DNA of 64,000 nucleotides from Aestuariimicrobium ganziense (GTDB taxonomy: Bacteria; Actinomycetota; Actinomycetes; Propionibacteriales; Propionibacteriaceae): contig NZ_JACYIZ010000004.1 of NCBI RefSeq assembly GCF_015352975.1, positions 186,001-250,000 of the forward strand, in the 5' to 3' direction. Below the pieces are notes generated by a model. The model did no database searches, was not told the origin of the DNA, and worked only from the letters and a program-made list of their open reading frames with translations. Within the stretch, counting starts at the first letter, position 1. Each line of letters begins with the position of its first letter. The position numbers and the translations under genes were made by a program. Shown in pieces: positions 27,812 to 37,012 of this stretch.

Positions 27812-28810
27812 TCAGCGTGTGAGCCGGGGTGCCATCAGCTGCACCCCGGCCACACCACCGTCCTCCACCTGGTCCATCAGCATGTCGACCGCAGCGGCCC
27901 CGATCGCCTGCGCCGAGATCGGGATCACCAGGCGGTCACCGCCGGGAGCGGGCCCGTCGGTCAGCGACTCGGGTTCGATGCAGACCGAGGCCATTCCCGC
28001 CTCACGCGCAGCCGGGCAGGCGCCGGGGGCAGCCAACTCGTTGTGGATCAGGACGCCACCGGGCTGGTCCGTGGCCTCGAGCAGTGCGGCGACCGCAGCG
28101 CGTCCGCTGGCCGGCGTCGGTTCACAGGGGACGACGATCGCCTCACGTCCGCGCTGGTGGCACGCCTCGACGAAGGCACCGCGCAGGCGCAGGGCGAACG
28201 AGGTGCCTCGCTCGTAAACGGCTGGGGGCGAGGCGACCAGAGCGAGGGGCGCACCCGCGCGGGTTCGTCCGTCCAGCTCGGTGACGGCCAGCCGGGCTGC
28301 GGCCGCGAAGTCGAAGTCGACGCAACTCAGGCCCATCGGATCGTCCGGCACCCCGATCAGCACCGACGGCTGGCGCAACTGGGCCAGCACCTGGATCCGG
28401 GGGTCGGCGGACTCGACGTCCATGACCACCAGACCGTCGACCATGCGTCCCCGACCGACCCGCGCGAGCCCGGTCTCGTCCCGGTCGGTGAGCACCAGCA
28501 CGTCGTGGTCGTGGTCGCGGGCCCTGGTCAGCACCCCGGCCGCGAACTGCATCATCACGTTGAGGTCGATCCCGCTGCGCAGTGGCACCACGAGCGCCAA
28601 CGTGCGCGTGCGCTGCGACGCCAGGGCACGCGCCCCGGCGTGCGGCTGGTAGCCCAGCTCGTCGATGGCGGCGCTGATTCGCTGCTTGGTGGCCTCGGAG
28701 ATCGGCCGCTTGCCGCTCAGGGCGTACGAGACGGTCGAGGGCGACACCTTGGCCAGTCGGGCGACCTCACTGATCCCCGACACCTCGACCCGGCTCTCCA
28801 CACGCCACAT
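27812..28810 (-). CDS. LacI family transcriptional regulator
   Basis: The 332-residue product has the LacI helix-turn-helix (ISEVARLAKVSPSTVSYALS) and hinge helix (LGYQPHAGARALASQ), followed by a periplasmic-binding-like sensor domain with VVMDVESADPRI and FDFAAAARLAVTEL. ATG at 28810 is preferred because it gives a standard length and places the HTH 14 residues in; a longer reading from 28906 would overlap the GH31 promoter and start. It is divergent from the alpha-xylosidase/beta-galactosidase operon and likely represses it. The inducer is probably a related oligosaccharide. Confidence 0.9.
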   Translation of the reverse strand: MWRVESRVEVSGISEVARLAKVSPSTVSYALSGKRPISEATKQRISAAIDELGYQPHAGARALASQRTRTLALVVPLRSGIDLNVMMQFAAGVLTRARDHDHDVLVLTDRDETGLARVGRGRMVDGLVVMDVESADPRIQVLAQLRQPSVLIGVPDDPMGLSCVDFDFAAAARLAVTELDGRTRAGAPLALVASPPAVYERGTSFALRLRGAFVEACHQRGREAIVVPCEPTPASGRAAVAALLEATDQPGGVLIHNELAAPGACPAAREAGMASVCIEPESLTDGPAPGGDRLVIPISAQAIGAAAVDMLMDQVEDGGVAGVQLMAPRLTR

Positions 28811-28895
28811 TGTTCCAGCCCACCCCTCAGGATGGGGATGCGGCCCACGCCATGCACCACCGACCCCAACTACGCCATGACTCGATGGAGGAAAG

Positions 28896-31112
28896 ATGAA
28901 GTTCACCGACGGCTACTGGATGCTCGCTGACAACGTCAAGCAGATGCTGCGGCCGGCCCAGGTCGAGTCGTACGAGGTGCGTGGGCGGCAGTTGGTGTTC
29001 CACGCCCCGACCGGGCCGCTGCGGCACCGGGGCGACACCCTCAACCGGCCGATCATCACGGTCAGGCTCGACTCCCCGGCCCCCGAGGTCGTCGCCGTCG
29101 AGATCGAGCACTTCCATGTGGCGCGTGAGCACCCGGCCTTCGACCTGCCCCGTGGTGGTCACGGTGAGGTGGTCGAGGGTGAGGGCTTCGTCGAACTGGT
29201 CACCGGAAGCCTGCGCGCCCGAGTCGCGACCGAGGGCCCGTGGAGCCTGCAGTTCTGGCGCGACGACGTGCTGCTCACCGAGTCCGGCGCCCGCTCGGTC
29301 GGTGCGGCCCAACTGGACGACGGCAGCCACCACGTCATCGAACAGCTGAGCCTGGGCATCCGCGAGTACGTCTACGGCCTGGGCGAGCGGTTCGGGCCCT
29401 TCGTCAAGAACGGGCAGTCGGTCGACATCTGGAACGCCGACGGCGGCACCTCGAGTGAGCAGGCCTACAAGAACGTGCCCTTCCAGCTGAGCTCGCGCGG
29501 CTACGGCGTGCTGGTCGACAGCCCCGACCGGGTCAGTTACGAGATCGCCAGCGAGGTGGCCTCGCGCCTGCAATTCTCGGTGCCCGGGCAGCGGCTGCGC
29601 TACCTGGTGATCGACGGCCCCACGCCCAAGCATGTGCTCGAGCGCTACACCGGACTGGCCGGCCGGCCCGCCCGGGTGCCGGCCTGGAGCTACGGGCTGT
29701 GGTTGTCGACCTCGTTCACCACCGACTACGACGAGCAGACCGTGCTCTCGTTCGTCGACGGCATGGCCGAGCGCAACCTGCCGCTGAGCGTGTTCCACTT
29801 CGACTGCTTCTGGATGCGCCAGTTCCACTGGAGCGACTTCACCTGGGATCCGGTCACCTTCCCCGATCCCGAGGGCCTGCTGCGCAAGCTGCACGACCGC
29901 GGGTTGAAGGTCTCGGTCTGGATCAACCCCTACATCGCCCGCCGCTCGGCGCTGTTCGACGAGGGTGTCGAGCACGGCTACCTGGTCACCCGGGCCGACG
30001 GCAGTGTGTGGCAGTGGGACATGTGGCAGGCCGGCATGGCGCTGGTCGACTTCACCAACCCCGACGCCTGCCAGTGGTACGCCGACAAGCTCAAGGGCCT
30101 GCTCGACCAGGGCGTGGACTGCTTCAAGACCGACTTCGGCGAGCGGATCCCCACCGAGGTGGTCTGGCACGACGGGTCCGACCCGCACCGGATGCACAAC
30201 TGGTACGCCCAGCTCTACAACCAGGTGGTGTTCGACCTGCTCGAGCGCGAGCGTGGTGAGGGTGAGGCCGTGCTGTTCGCCCGCTCGGCGACCGTTGGCG
30301 GCCAGAAGCTGCCGGTGCACTGGGGCGGCGACTGCGAGTCGACCTTCGCCGCGATGGCTGAGTCGCTGCGCGGGGGGCTGAGCATGGCCTCGTCCGGCTT
30401 CGGGTTCTGGAGCCACGACATCGGCGGCTTCGAGGGGCTGCCCGACCCGGCGATCTTCAAGCGGTGGGTCGCATTCGGGCTGCTCAGCTCGCACTCGCGG
30501 CTGCACGGCTCGTCGTCCTACCGGGTGCCGTGGGCCTTCGACGACGAGGCGGTCGACGTCACCCGCACCTTCACCGAACTCAAGATGTCGCTGATGCCCT
30601 ACCTGGCGGCGATGGGTGAGCAGGCGCACCTGAACGGCGTGCCGGTGATGCGTCCGATGGTGGTCGAGTTCCCCGACGACCCCGCCACCGCCACGCTCGA
30701 CACCCAGTACATGCTGGGTGACTCGTTGCTGGTGGCGCCGGTGTTCAGCGCCGACGGCATGGTCGAGTACTACCTGCCCGAGGGTCGCTGGACGAGGCTG
30801 CTCACCGGCGAGGTGGTCGAGGGCGGCCGCTGGTTGCGCGAGCAGCACGGCTTCGACTCGCTGCCGCTGATGGTGCGGCCCGGCTCCGTGCTGGCGCGTG
30901 GCTCGGTGACCGATCGTCCCGACTACGACTGGGCCGACGGCGTCAGGCTCGAGGCCTACCAGTTGGACGAGGGCCAGTCCCGCGAGGTGCTGGTGCCCAG
31001 GGTCGGTGCCGACCCGGTTCGCTACACCGTCACCGCCACCGCCCACGGTGTCGAGGTCGAGGCCCCGGACGCACCCCAGGGTTGGTCGGCTGTCGTCGGC
31101 GGCCGGGCATGA
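28896..31112 (+). CDS. yicI: GH31 alpha-xylosidase
   Basis: The enzyme releases alpha-1,6-linked xylose from the non-reducing end of xyloglucan oligosaccharides such as isoprimeverose. The 738-residue product has the GH31 signatures SVFHFDCFWMR, CFKTDFGERIP with predicted nucleophile Asp413, and WGGDCEST with predicted acid/base Asp479; these positions almost match the YicI catalytic pair. YGLGERFGPFVKNGQ in the N-domain is also typical of alpha-xylosidases. There is no signal peptide. GGAGGAAAG precedes the ATG, and the stop overlaps the GH42 start. Confidence 0.93.
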   Translation: MKFTDGYWMLADNVKQMLRPAQVESYEVRGRQLVFHAPTGPLRHRGDTLNRPIITVRLDSPAPEVVAVEIEHFHVAREHPAFDLPRGGHGEVVEGEGFVELVTGSLRARVATEGPWSLQFWRDDVLLTESGARSVGAAQLDDGSHHVIEQLSLGIREYVYGLGERFGPFVKNGQSVDIWNADGGTSSEQAYKNVPFQLSSRGYGVLVDSPDRVSYEIASEVASRLQFSVPGQRLRYLVIDGPTPKHVLERYTGLAGRPARVPAWSYGLWLSTSFTTDYDEQTVLSFVDGMAERNLPLSVFHFDCFWMRQFHWSDFTWDPVTFPDPEGLLRKLHDRGLKVSVWINPYIARRSALFDEGVEHGYLVTRADGSVWQWDMWQAGMALVDFTNPDACQWYADKLKGLLDQGVDCFKTDFGERIPTEVVWHDGSDPHRMHNWYAQLYNQVVFDLLERERGEGEAVLFARSATVGGQKLPVHWGGDCESTFAAMAESLRGGLSMASSGFGFWSHDIGGFEGLPDPAIFKRWVAFGLLSSHSRLHGSSSYRVPWAFDDEAVDVTRTFTELKMSLMPYLAAMGEQAHLNGVPVMRPMVVEFPDDPATATLDTQYMLGDSLLVAPVFSADGMVEYYLPEGRWTRLLTGEVVEGGRWLREQHGFDSLPLMVRPGSVLARGSVTDRPDYDWADGVRLEAYQLDEGQSREVLVPRVGADPVRYTVTATAHGVEVEAPDAPQGWSAVVGGRA

Positions 31113-33106
31113 GCGGACTGTTGGGCGAGCGGCTCCGCTACGGCGGCGACTACAACCCCGAACAGTGGAGCCCCGAGGTGTGGCGCGACGACGTCGCGCT
31201 GATGAAGGCCGCAGGGGTCAACCTGGTCTCGGTCGGCATCTTCAGTTGGAGCACCCTCCAGCCCGGCCCGGACCAGTGGCACTTCGAGTGGCTCGACGAG
31301 GTCATCGAGTTGCTGCACGGCAACGGCATCGACGTCGACCTGGCCACTCCGACCGCCTCACCACCGCCGTGGTTCGGCCTGGCCCACGAGGACGCGTTGT
31401 ACGTCGACGCGCGTGGGGTGCGCACCCACCACGGTGCCCGCAACCACTACTGCCCCTCGTCAAAGGCCTACCGCGATGCCTGCCGTGAGCTGGCCCGACG
31501 GCTCGGTGAGCGCTACGGCAACCATCCGGGTGTGGTGATGTGGCACATCGGCAACGAGTACGGCCCGACCTGCTTCTGCGACCTGTGCGCGGAGTCGTTC
31601 CGGGCCTGGCTGGCCGACAGGCACGGCGACATCGAGGGGCTCAACCGGGCTTGGGGCACGGCCTTCTGGAGCCAGGGCTACCAGGACTTCAGCGAGGTGC
31701 TGCCACCACGCACGGCCCCCTACCACCACAATCCGTCGCACGCCCTGGACTTCCGGCGTTACTCCTCCGACGCGTTGCTGCGGCTCTTCACCGAGCAGCG
31801 CGACGTGCTTCGTCCGCTGGTGGGCGATGCCCCGATCACCACCAACTTCATGGGGTTCTACCCGGGTGTGGACTCCCAGCGGTGGGCGGGCGAGGTCGAC
31901 ATCATGACCGACGACCACTACAAGGACCCCGGCGACCTCGAGGGCGGGCCGGTGCGCGCGGCGCTCGTCCACGACCTGATGCGCTCGCTGCGCAACGAGC
32001 CGTGGATGATGATGGAACAGGCGATGGGCGCGGTGAACTGGCGCCCGCACAATGTCGCCAAGACCGACGTGCAGCGCCGCCACGACGTGTTGCGGGCCGT
32101 GGCCCACGGGGCAGACGGCGTGCTCAGCTTCCAGTGGCGCCAGTCGCACCACGGCGCCGAACGGTTCCACTCCGCGATGCTGCCGCACGCCGGGGCCGAC
32201 GCTCGCCTGCACCGTGGCGTGGTCGAGATCGGGGACGACCTGGCGCGGCTGTCGTCACTCGTGGGCGTGCACGAGGCGGCACGGGTGGCCCTGCTGTTCG
32301 ACTGGGACTCGTGGTGGGCGCTGACCGACCCCACCATGCCGAGCAAGACCCGCGACCCGATCGAGGTGCTGCAGTCGTGGTACCAGCCGCTCTGGCGCCG
32401 CGGGGTGCCGGTCGACCTGCGCGCTGCCTCGGACGACCTGTCGGGCTACGACCTGGTGCTCGCACCGATCGCGCACGTGGTCGCCGATGACGCGATCAGC
32501 AACCTGCGCGGTGTCGTCGAGCGTGGGGCTGGCTTGGTGCTGGGGCCGTTCACCGTGGTGACCGACGAGACCGGCGGGGTGCACCAGGGGCCTTTCCCGG
32601 TCGGCCTGAGTGACCTGCTCGGCGCGGTGGTCGAGCAGCCCTGGCCGCTGGCCGGCAGTGGTCTGGCGTTGCGCTCCGACCTGCTCGGCGACGGCCGCGC
32701 CCAGGTCTGGGCCGACCAGGTCAGGGTGGACGACGCCGAGGTGCTGGTGTCTGTCGATCCGGACGACCCGCTGTACCCCGACCTGGATGCTGTCGTGGTC
32801 TCGTCGCCGCGGCACCGCATGGTGCTCGTCGGGGCAGACCTGCCCGCGCCGATGCTGGATCGACTGGTCGAGCACGCCCTGCAGCAGGCCGGCGTCGAGT
32901 CGTCGATCCCCGTGCTGGCCGGGTCGTCGGAGGACTGGCAGGGCTGCGAGGTGGCCCGCCGAGGGGCGGCGACCTTCGTGTTCAACCCGTCGAGGAAGGC
33001 GGTCAAGCTGGGTCTGCGGTGCCCGGCGCGCGATCTGCTGGGTGGCGACGAGGACGATGCCATCGAGCTGCCCGGGGGAGGTGTCGTCGTTCTCGTCGAG
33101 CGGTGA
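31109..33106 (+). CDS. GH42 beta-galactosidase
   Basis: The enzyme removes terminal beta-galactose, as found on xyloglucan side chains. The 665-residue product opens LRYGGDYNPEQWSPEVW, with WHIGNEYG (predicted acid/base Glu150), a zinc cluster CFCDLC, MMMEQAMGAVNW (predicted nucleophile Glu303), then a trimerisation domain and a short beta C-terminus. It has no export signal. The ATG overlaps the GH31 stop (ATGA), so the two are translationally coupled. Length is normal for GH42. Confidence 0.94.
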   Translation: MSGLLGERLRYGGDYNPEQWSPEVWRDDVALMKAAGVNLVSVGIFSWSTLQPGPDQWHFEWLDEVIELLHGNGIDVDLATPTASPPPWFGLAHEDALYVDARGVRTHHGARNHYCPSSKAYRDACRELARRLGERYGNHPGVVMWHIGNEYGPTCFCDLCAESFRAWLADRHGDIEGLNRAWGTAFWSQGYQDFSEVLPPRTAPYHHNPSHALDFRRYSSDALLRLFTEQRDVLRPLVGDAPITTNFMGFYPGVDSQRWAGEVDIMTDDHYKDPGDLEGGPVRAALVHDLMRSLRNEPWMMMEQAMGAVNWRPHNVAKTDVQRRHDVLRAVAHGADGVLSFQWRQSHHGAERFHSAMLPHAGADARLHRGVVEIGDDLARLSSLVGVHEAARVALLFDWDSWWALTDPTMPSKTRDPIEVLQSWYQPLWRRGVPVDLRAASDDLSGYDLVLAPIAHVVADDAISNLRGVVERGAGLVLGPFTVVTDETGGVHQGPFPVGLSDLLGAVVEQPWPLAGSGLALRSDLLGDGRAQVWADQVRVDDAEVLVSVDPDDPLYPDLDAVVVSSPRHRMVLVGADLPAPMLDRLVEHALQQAGVESSIPVLAGSSEDWQGCEVARRGAATFVFNPSRKAVKLGLRCPARDLLGGDEDDAIELPGGGVVVLVER

Positions 33107-33198
33107 GGCGAAGCTCGTTCATCTGGGCCCAGATCCTGCGGCGCGGAGGACGAGCCTGCCACGCTGTGGTCACCCCATCCCCGACCCAGGAGGACGCG

Positions 33199-33606
33199 AT
33201 GACCGACCAGCAGCAGTTCGGGAACGCCGGTGAGTACATCGACAAGGCCAAGGACTACGCCCAGGACAACCCGGACAAGACCCGCAGCGTGATCGACAAG
33301 ATCGAGGACGCGGTGGACGCCCGCACCGGCGGCAAGCACTCCGGCATGGTCGACAAGGCCGGTGACTGGATCGAGGGGCGCCTGGGCCTGCCCAACAACG
33401 CCGACGAGCAGCCGAGCCAACCGACCGAACCTGCCCCGACCGAGCCCGCCCCCAGTGAGCCCGCCCCCACCGAGCCCGCCCCCACCGAGCCCGCCCCCAC
33501 CGAGCCCGCGCAGCCCACCGAACCGGCACCCACCGAGCCGGCCGGCACTCCGGAGTTCGACGCTCCCGAACCCAAGGCCGAGACCCCCAAGATGCCCGAG
33601 AGCTGA
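33199..33606 (+). CDS. MT0933-like antitoxin-family protein with Pro-Thr-Glu repeat tail
   Basis: The first 65 residues (EYIDKAKDYAQDNPDKTRSV followed by IDKIEDAVDARTGGKHSGMVDKAGDW) match the short helical domain annotated as MT0933/Rv0909-type antitoxin. The rest is an acidic disordered tail made of repeated TEPAP units. No toxin gene is beside it, and the domain is widespread without toxins, so a general stress or envelope-associated role is just as possible. AGGAGGA lies 6 bp before the ATG. The product has 135 residues. Confidence 0.75.
   Translation: MTDQQQFGNAGEYIDKAKDYAQDNPDKTRSVIDKIEDAVDARTGGKHSGMVDKAGDWIEGRLGLPNNADEQPSQPTEPAPTEPAPSEPAPTEPAPTEPAPTEPAQPTEPAPTEPAGTPEFDAPEPKAETPKMPES
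33421..33545 (+). repeat. 15-bp in-frame repeats encoding TEPAP
   Basis: About eight imperfect units of the kind CCCACCGAGCCCGCC follow one another inside the coding region. Each gives PTEPA or PSEPA, so the count may vary between strains without a frameshift. Confidence 0.75.
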
Positions 33607-33628
33607 ATTCGTCCCCCAGGGGCCTGAT

Positions 33629-33680
33629 CGGTTTGTGGCGGGAAACACGCGTTTGACAGCGCGTTTCGCGCCACAAACCG
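33629..33680. terminator. Strong hairpin after the antitoxin-family gene
   Basis: CGGTTTGTGGCGGGAAACAC (33629-33648) pairs with GTTTCGCGCCACAAACCG (33663-33680) over about 17 positions with small bulges, and the CGCG ends extend it. It lies 22 bp after the stop at 33606 and is the likely transcription end. The arms recall the repeat at 12767-12842. Confidence 0.6.
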
Positions 33681-33829
33681 AAGCCGGAGCTGCAGGAAGG
33701 CCGAGAGCTGCAGAACTGGAGCTCGTTCCTCGCCCCCTTGCCCAGCAGCGCCCACCTGACCACCCACCGGCGGGGACGCTGCGCTGCATCCGGCCTCGCT
33801 AGCATGGCCGCGGAGCAACAGGAGGTGCC

Positions 33830-35104
33830 ATGGCGAGGGTCGTGAAGAAGTTCGGCGGGTCGTCGGTCGCCGACGCCGAGTCGATCAAGCGGGTCGCACG
33901 CCGGATCGCGGCGGCCAAGCGCGAGGGCCACGAGGTGGTCATCGTGATCTCGGCGATGGGTGACACCACCGACGAGTTGCTCGACCTCGCCCACCAGGTC
34001 TCGCCGCAGCCGGCCCCGCGCGAGCTCGACATGCTGTTGACCACCGGCGAGCGCCAGTCCGCCGCCCTGCTGGCGATGGCGCTGTCAGACCTTGGCCACG
34101 TCGCCAAGAGCTACACCGGCTCGCAGGCCGGCGTCATCACCACCGAGCAGCACGGCAACGCCCGCATCCTCAAGATCACGCCCGGACGCATCCAGGCCGC
34201 CCTCGAGGAGGGCTCGATCGTGATCGTCGCCGGCTTCCAGGGGGTCAGCAACGACACCAAGGAGATCACCACCCTGGGACGAGGCGCCTCCGACACCACC
34301 GCGGTCGCCCTGGCTGCGGCGATGGGCGCCGACTACTGCGAGATCTACTCCGACGTCGACGGCGTGTTCACCGCCGACCCCCGGATCGTCCCCGGGGCGC
34401 AGCGGATCCCCGAGATCTCCTACGAGGAGATGCTCGAGATGGCCGCCAACGGCGCCAAGATCCTGCACCTGCGCTGCGTGGAGTACGCCCGGCGCGAGAA
34501 CGTCCCGGTGCACGTGCGGTCGTCCTTCTCAGACAAGCCCGGCACCTGGGTCAAGGACCTCAACGACATCAACGAAGGAAATCCCATGGAACAGGCCATC
34601 ATCTCCGGCATCGCCCACGACCGTGGCGAGGCGAAGATCACCGTGGTCGGGGTGCCCGACCGGGTCGGTGAGGCCGCCCGCATCTTCGATGCCGTGGCCA
34701 GGGCCGACATCAACATCGACATGATCGTGCAGAACGTGTCGAACGTCGACAGCAACCGCACCGACGTCACCTTCACCCTGCCGATGTCGGACGGCAAGAA
34801 GGCGATCGAGGCCCTGCGCGCCCAGCAGGACACCATCGGCTTCCAGGACCTGCTCTACGACGACTCGATCGGCAAGGTCTCGATCGTGGGGGTCGGGATG
34901 CGCTCGCACCCCGGCGTCACCGCCAAGTTCTTCAATGCCCTGGCCGACGCCGAGATCAACATCCAGATGATCAGCACCTCAGAGATCCGCATCTCGGTGG
35001 TCGTCGAGGCCGACAAGGTGGACGACGCGGTGCGTGCCGCCCACACCGCCTTCGGGCTGGACGCCGAGGGCGAGGCCGTCGTCTACGCCGGCACCGGCCG
35101 CTGA
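33830..35104 (+). CDS. lysC: Aspartokinase (alpha subunit; overlapping beta)
   Basis: It phosphorylates aspartate, the first step to lysine, threonine, methionine and diaminopimelate. The 424-residue product opens [20 protein letters not shown], with [23 protein letters not shown] in the kinase domain and two ACT domains after residue 260, one holding [12 protein letters not shown]. Feedback inhibition by lysine plus threonine is known for actinobacterial homologues. The usual asd partner does not follow; murJ does. A ribosome site and start inside the gene give the beta subunit (see 34574-34588). Confidence 0.96.
   Translation: MARVVKKFGGSSVADAESIKRVARRIAAAKREGHEVVIVISAMGDTTDELLDLAHQVSPQPAPRELDMLLTTGERQSAALLAMALSDLGHVAKSYTGSQAGVITTEQHGNARILKITPGRIQAALEEGSIVIVAGFQGVSNDTKEITTLGRGASDTTAVALAAAMGADYCEIYSDVDGVFTADPRIVPGAQRIPEISYEEMLEMAANGAKILHLRCVEYARRENVPVHVRSSFSDKPGTWVKDLNDINEGNPMEQAIISGIAHDRGEAKITVVGVPDRVGEAARIFDAVARADINIDMIVQNVSNVDSNRTDVTFTLPMSDGKKAIEALRAQQDTIGFQDLLYDDSIGKVSIVGVGMRSHPGVTAKFFNALADAEINIQMISTSEIRISVVVEADKVDDAVRAAHTAFGLDAEGEAVVYAGTGR
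34574..34588 (+). promoter_or_regulatory. Internal ribosome site and ATG for the aspartokinase beta subunit
   Basis: GAAGGA (34574-34579) lies six bases before an in-frame ATG at 34586, codon 253. It would give a 172-residue protein holding only the ACT regulatory domains. Such an in-frame internal start is well established in corynebacterial and Bacillus lysC and yields alpha2beta2 enzymes. Confidence 0.75.
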
Positions 35105-35156
35105 TCGCCCGCGTCGCTGAACGGCTCCACCGGCAGCCACGCAGTAACGTGCGTCC

Positions 35157-36788
35157 ATGACCTCGGCGGCCCAGACCTCGGCCAAGCCCTCGGCCGCAGC
35201 GTCCCTGGGACGCAACTCCGCGCTGATGGCGGCCGGCACGCTCACCAGCCGGGTGCTCGGTCTGGTTCGCGCCGCGCTGCTGACCGCAGCGGTGGGCGCC
35301 ACCCTCGGCGGTGACGCCTTCGCCATCGCCAACACGCTGCCCAACTACGTCTACATCCTGCTGTCGGCCGGCGTGCTCAACGCGGTGCTCATCCCGCAGA
35401 TCACCAAGGCGATGGCTCGCGACGACGGCGGCCAGGACTTCGTCGACCGACTGCTCACCGCCTCGCTGCTGCTGGTCTTCGGGGTGGCCATCGCCGCCAC
35501 GGTCGCCGCTCCGCTGCTGATCAGGCTGACCACCGATCTGCCCGAGTACCACCACCAACTGACCGTCGCGTTCGCCTTCATCTGCCTGCCCCAGATCGCC
35601 TTCTACGGCCTGTACGCCGTGCTCGGGCAGGTGCTCAACGCCCGCGACCAGTTCGCTGCCTTCATGTGGACGCCGGTGTTGGCCAACCTCGTCCAGATCG
35701 CCGGCCTGATCGGCTTCCTGGCGTTGTGGGGGCCCCAGGGTGGGGGAGCGGTCTGGTCGTCCTCGATGGTGTGGATGCTCGGCGGCACGTCGACCCTGGG
35801 CATCGTGGTTCAGGGACTGGCGTTGGTGATCCCGCTGTACCGCGGCGGCTTCCGTTGGCGTCCCCGCTTCGGGTTCCGTGGTCACGGGCTCGGCTCGGCG
35901 TCCAAGATCCTGGGCTGGACCTTCACCGCGCTGGTGCTCGCCCAGCTGGGTGGGCTCTTCCTGCAGTGGGCGATGACCGTGATCCGTGGTCAGGACGAGA
36001 GCGTGGCCAGCGTCGCCGTGCAGCAGTATGCCTTCCTGCTGTTCATGCTGCCGCACAGCTTCGTCACCACCTCGATCCTCACTGCCCTCTACCCGCAGAT
36101 GTCACGGGCCTTCAACGCGCGCGACCTGCCCGAAGCACGGCGCCTGCTCAACCGGGGCATGTCACTGCCGGCGGTGGCGGTGATCCCGATGTCGCTCGGC
36201 CTGGTGGCGTTGGCGCTCCCAGTGGTGCGGGTGGTCTTCCCCGGCATGGTGCACGACCAGCAGGTCGACGTGGCCTGGGTGCTGGCCGCCATGGCGATCG
36301 GGACGATGGCCTTCGGGCTCACCACGCTGCAGCAGCGCTACTGCTTCGCCCGCGAGGACGGACGCACGAACCTGGCACTGCAGGGCCTGCTCACCGCCGT
36401 GCACATGGGCTTCGGCCTGCTCGCCTTCGTCGTGCCCAAGCACTGGGCCGTGGTGACCATCGCCCTCGGCCAGACCATCGCCAACGGCATCGCCGCGATC
36501 GTGTTCGTCCTGGTCGCCCGCCGGCAACTGCAGGGACTCAACCTGGCCACGGTATGGCGGCTCTACGTCAGGCTCACCCTCGCCGCCGCGTTCGCCGGCC
36601 TGGTGGCTCACGGTGTGGCCTGGGTGATCGGACGCTTCAGCAGCGGCTTCGTCGGCGCCCTGCTCGAACTGGGTGTGGCCGGGGTGCTGTTCGTCGGCAT
36701 CTTCCTCGGGGCGTCGAAGCTGATGCGCATCGTCGAGGTGGACGAGTTCCTCGCCCCCGTGCTGCGGCGGCTGCGGCTGGTGCGCTGA
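35157..36788 (+). CDS. murJ: Lipid II flippase MurJ (MviN family)
   Basis: The 543-residue product is almost entirely hydrophobic, with about 14 predicted helices. It opens with GTLTSRVLGLVRAALLTAAVG, typical of the MviN/MurJ family, and has the conserved LPNYVYILLSAGVLNAVLIP region. It moves lipid II across the membrane for peptidoglycan synthesis. It begins 52 bp after aspartokinase, which makes diaminopimelate precursors, though the link may be coincidental. No C-terminal kinase-like domain as in mycobacterial MurJ is present. Confidence 0.92.
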   Translation: MTSAAQTSAKPSAAASLGRNSALMAAGTLTSRVLGLVRAALLTAAVGATLGGDAFAIANTLPNYVYILLSAGVLNAVLIPQITKAMARDDGGQDFVDRLLTASLLLVFGVAIAATVAAPLLIRLTTDLPEYHHQLTVAFAFICLPQIAFYGLYAVLGQVLNARDQFAAFMWTPVLANLVQIAGLIGFLALWGPQGGGAVWSSSMVWMLGGTSTLGIVVQGLALVIPLYRGGFRWRPRFGFRGHGLGSASKILGWTFTALVLAQLGGLFLQWAMTVIRGQDESVASVAVQQYAFLLFMLPHSFVTTSILTALYPQMSRAFNARDLPEARRLLNRGMSLPAVAVIPMSLGLVALALPVVRVVFPGMVHDQQVDVAWVLAAMAIGTMAFGLTTLQQRYCFAREDGRTNLALQGLLTAVHMGFGLLAFVVPKHWAVVTIALGQTIANGIAAIVFVLVARRQLQGLNLATVWRLYVRLTLAAAFAGLVAHGVAWVIGRFSSGFVGALLELGVAGVLFVGIFLGASKLMRIVEVDEFLAPVLRRLRLVR

Positions 36789-36824
36789 GCTTCCAGCGTT
36801 CCCTCGCTCCAGTCGGACCCGCAA

Positions 36825-36947
36825 ATGAAGCAAGACCCCGGGTCGGGGGATCCGGGGTCCTGCAGTGTGCGGCGACGTCCATCAACTGCGAGGGGGAATG
36901 CAGGGTGGTCGTGCTGTGTGCCGCGTGGGTCGGAGGGGAACCGACCT
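36825..36947 (-). ncRNA. Candidate small RNA with C-rich loops (6C RNA-like)
   Basis: On the minus strand TTGCGG (36983-36978), an 18-bp spacer and TAGTCT (36959-36954) form a promoter like those of ffs and ileS. The predicted RNA starts near 36947 and folds into a 6-bp GGTCGG/CCGACC hairpin with a TTCCCCT loop. Next comes CTGC-ATTCCCCCTC-GCAG, and it ends in GACCCCGG-loop-CCGGGGTC followed by TTGCTTCATTT, a good intrinsic terminator. Three hairpins each expose four or five cytosines. Actinobacterial 6C RNA is defined by such C-rich loops, which pair with G-rich ribosome sites. Family membership is inference. No open frame fits the region. Confidence 0.5.
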
Positions 36948-37012
36948 GCGACCAGACTAGGGCTGTTGCGCCCTCCACCGCAAACATGTCCAATGCGTCG
37001 GAACCGACCGGG

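Noticed and set aside
28827..31046. A 739-codon minus-strand frame opposite the GH31 gene
   Set aside because: Same mirror effect. The plus strand carries an unambiguous GH31 protein with both catalytic Asp residues.
33421..33545. Possible minisatellite or CRISPR array
   Set aside because: The short units are contiguous, in frame and encode a TEPAP tail; no spacers.
36926..36950. tRNA-like T arm (GGTCGG-TTCCCCT-CCGACC on the minus strand)
   Set aside because: No acceptor, D or anticodon arm follows, and the loop lacks the conserved purine and A58; better explained as the first hairpin of the small RNA.
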